NCBI GenBank assembly: GCA_937911235.1
Contig: CALDPN010000119.1
Location: 1 to 11,247, forward strand
Length of the DNA: 11,247 nucleotides
Direction of reading: 5' to 3'
From: an uncultured Bacteroidales bacterium
GTDB lineage: Bacteria; Bacteroidota; Bacteroidia; Bacteroidales; Paludibacteraceae
Position numbers and translations under genes: made by a program. Below, piece by piece: positions 8,079 to 11,247 of the stretch. The stretch's first letter is position 1. The number at the start of each line of letters is the position of its first letter. The notes beneath the pieces were generated by a model. The model did no database searches and was not told where the DNA came from. It saw nothing but the letters and a program-made list of their open reading frames with translations.

Positions 8079-8105
8079 TTTGAGCAGAAATTATCATTAC
8101 CTTTG
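8079..8105 (+). promoter_or_regulatory. Bacteroidota-type promoter of the lipoprotein gene
   Basis: TACCTTTG at 8098-8105 matches the -7 consensus TAnnTTTG. A TTTG at 8079-8082 could be the -33 element, but the spacing (15 bases) is shorter than the usual 19 or so, so that half is uncertain. Transcription would begin near 8112, giving a leader of under 20 bases before the ATG at 8129. TTAACA occurs three times just upstream (8024-8029, 8046-8051, 8073-8078), but no regulator is identified. Confidence 0.65.
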
Positions 8106-8128
8106 CACCGAATTTAAAAATATATGAT

Positions 8129-9061
8129 ATGAAAAAGCTTAAATTTTTATTATTAGTGTTAGGAGTTTTGGGTTTTGCATCTTGTGTAAACGATAATGAA
8201 CCAACAAAACCTCAAGCAAGCAATTTGTCTTCTATTGAAGCAGATCCAGAAATCTTAGTTAACGGCCAATGGGTAGAGTTTGAAGTAGAAGAAACTACAA
8301 TGCCAACACCAGGTTATCGTGATCAGAGAGTACTTTGGTATGTAAACAATAATCAGATTTTATCAGATAACTACTCAAAAGATGGTAATGAATATAAAGC
8401 ATGGGCTAAATTAGATAAATCATGCACAGAAGTTAACGTGAAAGTAGAAATAGTTTATTACTATACTTCAGAAGAAGTTCGTGCAGTTAAAGAGCAAGTC
8501 TTCTCTGTGCAACAACCAGATGTACACCAATTTCTATGGGGCAATTCAAAAGATGTTGTTGAAGAAAACTTAGGTAAAGCAATATTAGAAGAAGGCAACT
8601 CACTTGTTTATCTATTAAATTCTAAAAGTTGGAGTCAATTTTCTTCAGGTAAAGAAGTAACTGCAGTTTACGACTTTAACTCAGCAGAAAAACTTATTAA
8701 GGTATCAGAAGGATTTACAGAATCAATTGACAATGCAACAGACGTGACATATCAAAAGTTAGTTTATAACTATGTAATTGCATACGATGAACTATCTACA
8801 AAATATGGTATGCCTGAAATTGGAGGAGAGTGGCTATCACAACCTACCGACGAAGAGATTGATGCGGTAGATAAAGTACTTAATGATTACAAAAACTCTT
8901 CAAAAGAGTTAAAAACAATTGTTGGTAAACTAATTGCAGATGGTAAATTAGAACTTATTACCACATCTAATGGTAATACAAATAATAAAGTAGAACTTTC
9001 TGTATACTTAAATAATAGTGGAGTTCCATCTTATATGATGGTTTTTACTCCAAATAATTAA
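8129..9061 (+). CDS. Uncharacterised lipoprotein, probably outer membrane
   Basis: A 310-residue protein with a type II signal peptide: two lysines, a hydrophobic stretch LKFLLLVLGVLG, and lipobox GFASC with the lipidated cysteine at residue 19. The mature N-terminus CVNDNEP is mildly acidic, which in Bacteroidota can go with surface exposure; this is only a hint. Residues of about 30-125 look beta-rich (ILVNGQWVEFEVEE, VLWYVNNNQIL, VNVKVEIVYYYT) and may be an Ig-like domain. From about 135 the protein has WGNSKDVVEENLG, a Trp-Gly-x-Ser-x-x-x-V pattern I associate with a domain recurring in Bacteroidota lipoproteins, then a YGMPEIGGEW turn and a C-terminal strand pair VELSVYLNNSGVPSYMMVF. No catalytic motif is seen. 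An ATG at 8124 is rejected as start because it reaches a stop after two codons. Own promoter, no terminator seen; function unknown. Confidence 0.85.
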   Translation: MKKLKFLLLVLGVLGFASCVNDNEPTKPQASNLSSIEADPEILVNGQWVEFEVEETTMPTPGYRDQRVLWYVNNNQILSDNYSKDGNEYKAWAKLDKSCTEVNVKVEIVYYYTSEEVRAVKEQVFSVQQPDVHQFLWGNSKDVVEENLGKAILEEGNSLVYLLNSKSWSQFSSGKEVTAVYDFNSAEKLIKVSEGFTESIDNATDVTYQKLVYNYVIAYDELSTKYGMPEIGGEWLSQPTDEEIDAVDKVLNDYKNSSKELKTIVGKLIADGKLELITTSNGNTNNKVELSVYLNNSGVPSYMMVFTPNN

Positions 9062-9089
9062 TAAATTGTCAAAAAAATTGCATAATCGC

Positions 9090-9119
9090 TTGCATTTAAA
9101 AAAAAATGCCGTACATTTG
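9090..9119 (+). promoter_or_regulatory. Promoter of the phe leader-pheA operon
   Basis: TTG at 9090-9092, a 19-base spacer, then TACATTTG at 9112-9119: a very good match to the Bacteroidota consensus TTG-N19-TAnnTTTG. Transcription should start near 9125, about 17 bases before the leader peptide ATG, and yields a leader RNA of about 150 bases up to the terminator. Confidence 0.8.
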
Positions 9120-9141
9120 TAACGTTTTTAAAGCACAAGGC

Positions 9142-9195
9142 ATGAATAGATTCTTTACATACTTTTATTACTTTTTTTACTTTATCACAAAGTAG
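9142..9195 (+). CDS. pheL: Phe/Tyr leader peptide of the pheA attenuator
   Basis: A 17-codon frame encoding MNRFFTYFYYFFYFITK, with 6 Phe and 4 Tyr codons, no Trp, and TAG at 9193-9195. It starts just after the promoter, has a weak AAGG right before the ATG, and lies directly upstream of alternative RNA hairpins and of pheA. It is the functional analogue of Escherichia coli pheL (a short Phe-rich peptide), but the mix of Phe and Tyr suggests that shortage of either charged tRNA is sensed. The peptide itself is presumably not used; what matters is where the ribosome stops. The last base of its stop codon is the first paired base of the antiterminator, so a ribosome that reaches the stop masks that arm. 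The symbol is used by analogy, not because of sequence homology. Confidence 0.88.
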   Translation: MNRFFTYFYYFFYFITK

Positions 9196-9225
9196 AACGG
9201 GTTTTGATGTATGTATGTGAAAGAA
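9151..9225 (+). promoter_or_regulatory. Protector (1:2-type) hairpin of the attenuator
   Basis: Bases 9151-9162 (TTCTTTACATAC), inside the Phe/Tyr codons 4-7, can pair with 9213-9225 (GTATGTGAAAGAA): 12 base pairs with one bulged G at 9219. The 5' arm of the antiterminator lies in the loop of this hairpin, so forming both would need a pseudoknot. Being transcribed first, it could pause polymerase and favour termination when the leader is not translated; a ribosome stalled on codons 4-7 would open it. The pairing is seen in the sequence; the role is inference. Confidence 0.5.
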
Positions 9226-9256
9226 GATAATTAATCAAATATATTGAATCCCGTTC
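9195..9256 (+). promoter_or_regulatory. Antiterminator hairpin of the pheA attenuator
   Basis: GAACGGG (9195-9201) pairs perfectly with CCCGTTC (9250-9256). After one T/T mismatch (9202 with 9249), pairing continues between 9203-9212 and 9239-9248 for 10 more pairs, including three G-U. This uses 9247-9256, almost the whole 5' arm of the terminator, so the two structures exclude each other. A ribosome stalled on the aromatic codons leaves 9195-9212 free and allows this fold; a ribosome at the stop codon covers it. Confidence 0.8.
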
Positions 9257-9276
9257 CTTCAGGAGCGGGATTTTTT
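9247..9276 (+). terminator. Intrinsic terminator in the pheA leader (attenuator)
   Basis: AATCCCGTTCC (9247-9257) pairs with GGAGCGGGATT (9262-9272) in an 11-bp stem with one G-U pair and a TTCA loop. A run of six T (9271-9276) follows. It lies 19 bases before the pheA start and after the leader peptide, so it acts as a regulated stop for the operon and not as the end of a gene. Confidence 0.9.
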
Positions 9277-9295
9277 AATTTTAATAACTAGAGAT

Positions 9296-10117
9296 ATGAG
9301 AAAAGTAGCAATTCAGGGAGTAGCAGGCTGTTTCCACGATATAGCGGCTCGTCAGTTTTTCAGTGAGGAAAAGATAGAGAGTATTCCATGCGAAACTTTT
9401 AAGAGTCTTTTTGCTACAATAAAGAAGGATAATTCTATTTTAGGAGCTGTGGCTATTGAAAATACCATAGCAGGAAGTTTGCTTCCAAATCACAATATGC
9501 TTAAAGAGAGTGGTTTGACAATACTTGGCGAAACAAAACTTCGCATCGAGCACAATTTGGTTGCCCTTCCTGGACAAAAAATCTCAGACATTACAGAGGT
9601 GCTTTCTCACCCAATGGCTCTTATGCAATGCGAAGATTTCCTATCTCAATATCCAAACCTTAAAGCAGTGGAAGCAGACGACACTGCAGCAAGTGCCAAA
9701 ATGATAGCCGAGCAAGGCATTATGGGTAAAGCTGCTATCTGTAGCAAACTTGCTGCTGAAATTTATGGCTTAGAAATCCTAGCCGAAGGCATCGAAACCA
9801 ACAAAAGAAACTTTACACGTTTCCTTATTGTGGCAGACCCATGGACTGCAGAAGATTACCTAAAAGATAAAACCGTAGACAAAGCTTCTGTGGTGTTCAC
9901 CCTGCCTCACGACGAGGGTGCACTAGCAAAAGTGCTATCAGTTCTATGGTTTTACCATATAAATTTAACAAAAATCCAGTCGCTGCCAATAGTTGGGCGC
10001 GAATGGGAGTATCAGTTCTATATCAACCTAACGTTCTCTAACTATTTGGCATATTCTCAAGCAATGGATGCCATTCGCCCATTCACAAAAGATTTACGAG
10101 TGTTAGGCGAATTTTAA
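9296..10117 (+). CDS. pheA: Prephenate dehydratase
   Basis: A 273-residue monofunctional prephenate dehydratase, converting prephenate to phenylpyruvate with loss of water and CO2 in phenylalanine synthesis. The catalytic domain (about 1-185) shows VAIQGVAGCFHDIAA, AVAIENTIAGSLLPNHNML and the hallmark NFTRF with T174-R175-F176. A C-terminal ACT domain (about 195-273) has G208-A209-L210 (the GALV site) and KIQSLP in the place of the ESRP phenylalanine-binding motif (Q228-S229-L230-P231). There is no chorismate mutase domain, unlike the fused enterobacterial PheA. The gene is preceded by a complete Phe/Tyr attenuator and followed 13 bases later by an aminotransferase that could use its product. 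Feedback control by Phe is expected from the ACT domain, though the changed motif leaves its strength open. Confidence 0.95.
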   Translation: MRKVAIQGVAGCFHDIAARQFFSEEKIESIPCETFKSLFATIKKDNSILGAVAIENTIAGSLLPNHNMLKESGLTILGETKLRIEHNLVALPGQKISDITEVLSHPMALMQCEDFLSQYPNLKAVEADDTAASAKMIAEQGIMGKAAICSKLAAEIYGLEILAEGIETNKRNFTRFLIVADPWTAEDYLKDKTVDKASVVFTLPHDEGALAKVLSVLWFYHINLTKIQSLPIVGREWEYQFYINLTFSNYLAYSQAMDAIRPFTKDLRVLGEF

Positions 10118-10130
10118 AAACACAACAACT

Positions 10131-11247
10131 ATGATAACACCAGCAAAAAGATTAGACACCGTACAAGAATACTACTTCTCACGAAAACTAAAAGAAGTAG
10201 CTGCAATGAACGCACAAGGCATGGACGTAATAAGCCTAGGTATAGGCAGTCCAGATATGCCACCTTCAGAACAAACCATTAAAAAACTTTGTGAAACCGC
10301 GCCACTTGCAAACGTACACGGCTATCAGCCATACGTTGGCATACCAGAACTACGCCAAGGCTTTGCCGACTTTTACAAACGTTGGTACAACGTGGACTTA
10401 AACCCAGCCACAGAAATTCAACCATTAATAGGTTCAAAAGAAGGTATTCTTCATGTTACACTTGCATTTGTAAATCCTGGCGAAAAGGTTCTTGTGCCAA
10501 ACCCAGGTTACCCAACATATTCATCACTTAGCAGCCTTTTAGGAGCTGAGGTGGTATATTACGACCTACTTGAAGACAAAAACTGGGCTCCAGACTTCGA
10601 AGCACTTGAAAATATGGACCTTACTGACGTAAAACTAATGTGGGTAAACTACCCAAATATGCCAACAGGTGCCAACGCATGCGTAGAACTACTTGAAAAA
10701 CTAGTTGCTTTTGCAAAAAAACACAATATCGTGGTGGTAAACGACAACCCATATAGCCTTATTTTAAACCGCAAGCCACTTAGCATTATGCAAATAGAAG
10801 GTGCAAAAGACTGCTGTATAGAGTTTAATTCTATGAGTAAAAGTCACAATATGCCAGGCTGGCGTGTGGGTATGATTGCCGCAAATCCTACTTTTATTCA
10901 GTGGATTTTAAAAGTGAAATCTAATATCGACTCTGGTATGTTTCGTCCACTTCAACTTGCTGCAGCAGAGGCTCTTCACAACGAAGACTCTTGGCACGAA
11001 GCCATGAATATAGACCTTTATGGCAAACGTCGTGCGGTAGCAGAGCAAATTATGGATATTTTAGGCTGCACATACGACAAAAATCAAGTAGGTATGTTTG
11101 TGTGGGGTAAAATTCCTGCAGACTTAAACGATGTAGAAGAACTAACAGAAAAAATATTACACGAGGCACGTGTGTTTATCACTCCGGGCTTCATATTCGG
11201 TAGCAACGGAGGTCAGTGCAACTTCACCGATCTTGGTGCCGCCTACA
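10131..11247 (+). CDS. Class I/II PLP-dependent aminotransferase (partial, runs off the right edge)
   Basis: 372 codons are visible from ATG 10131, with no stop before the window ends; a full protein would be somewhat longer, near 390-400 residues. Fold type I landmarks are all present: ISLGIGSPDMP near residue 34, HGYQPYVGIPELRQGF, VPNPGYPTY, N173-Y174-P175-N176-M177-P178-T179-G180, N204-D205-N-P-Y208 (Asp to the pyridine nitrogen, Tyr to the PLP oxygen) and SMSKSHNMPGWRVG with Schiff-base lysine K237 and phosphate-binding R245. It resembles the Asp/aromatic and LL-diaminopimelate aminotransferase branch. Following pheA, the likely job is transamination of phenylpyruvate, 4-hydroxyphenylpyruvate or prephenate; this is inferred from context. 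In Bacteroidales, aroF/chorismate mutase and tyrA commonly follow. The last dozen residues (GGQCNFTDLGAAY) do not show the R-Y-I-R-x-S motif expected there. It is clearly richer in G+C (29 of 60 in 10321-10380) than the polysaccharide genes. Confidence 0.9.
   Translation, partial: MITPAKRLDTVQEYYFSRKLKEVAAMNAQGMDVISLGIGSPDMPPSEQTIKKLCETAPLANVHGYQPYVGIPELRQGFADFYKRWYNVDLNPATEIQPLIGSKEGILHVTLAFVNPGEKVLVPNPGYPTYSSLSSLLGAEVVYYDLLEDKNWAPDFEALENMDLTDVKLMWVNYPNMPTGANACVELLEKLVAFAKKHNIVVVNDNPYSLILNRKPLSIMQIEGAKDCCIEFNSMSKSHNMPGWRVGMIAANPTFIQWILKVKSNIDSGMFRPLQLAAAEALHNEDSWHEAMNIDLYGKRRAVAEQIMDILGCTYDKNQVGMFVWGKIPADLNDVEELTEKILHEARVFITPGFIFGSNGGQCNFTDLGAAY

Noticed and set aside
9207..9234. Three overlapping ATG codons opening tiny frames (7 codons from 9207 and from 9211) after the leader peptide stop
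   Set aside because: They come from the ATGT triplication, lack aromatic codon enrichment, and the bases are better explained as arms of the antiterminator and protector hairpins.
9090..9295. T-box or other riboswitch ahead of pheA
   Set aside because: No T-box sequence or specifier-loop architecture is visible, and the leader peptide with alternative stems explains the region fully.
1..11247. CRISPR arrays, tRNA/rRNA genes, insertion sequences, phage or defence genes
   Set aside because: No spaced direct repeats, no transposase or integrase motifs, no cloverleaf or rRNA sequence were recognised on either strand.

Overview
The window looks like a piece of a Bacteroidales chromosome (phylum Bacteroidota; genus not resolvable by eye). 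Grounds: two intergenic regions carry the Bacteroidota-type -7 box TAnnTTTG, one with a TTG element 19 bases upstream; most genes lack a clear Shine-Dalgarno; there is a typical SPase II lipoprotein; and pheA is followed by a class I aminotransferase, the start of the aromatic amino acid operon common in this group. All genes are on the + strand.

Region 1 (1-7998) is the distal part of a surface polysaccharide (capsule or O-antigen/EPS) cluster. In order it holds the C-terminal tail of an unidentified protein (possibly a flippase), a LicD-family phosphotransferase, an EpsG/Wzy-type polymerase, five glycosyltransferases (GT2, GT4, GT2, GT4, GT2) and a UDP-glucose 6-dehydrogenase. Genes overlap by 1-4 bases or lie up to 39 bases apart, so they are probably one transcript. 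Inferred logic: Ugd supplies UDP-glucuronate, the glycosyltransferases build a lipid-linked repeat unit, the EpsG-like protein polymerises it, and LicD adds a phospho-substituent such as phosphocholine. The initiating sugar-phosphate transferase, export genes and promoter are not in view. The early genes are very AT-rich.

Region 2 (7999-9061) is a single gene with its own promoter and a very short leader. It encodes an uncharacterised lipoprotein of 310 residues.

Region 3 (9062-11247) is the start of a phenylalanine/tyrosine biosynthesis operon: promoter, a 17-codon leader peptide with 6 Phe and 4 Tyr codons, mutually exclusive RNA structures ending in an intrinsic terminator, then pheA (prephenate dehydratase) and a class I/II aminotransferase cut by the window edge. 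This is a complete ribosome-mediated transcription attenuator, readable base by base, and is the most interesting element in the window. The aminotransferase is visibly richer in GC than the polysaccharide genes.
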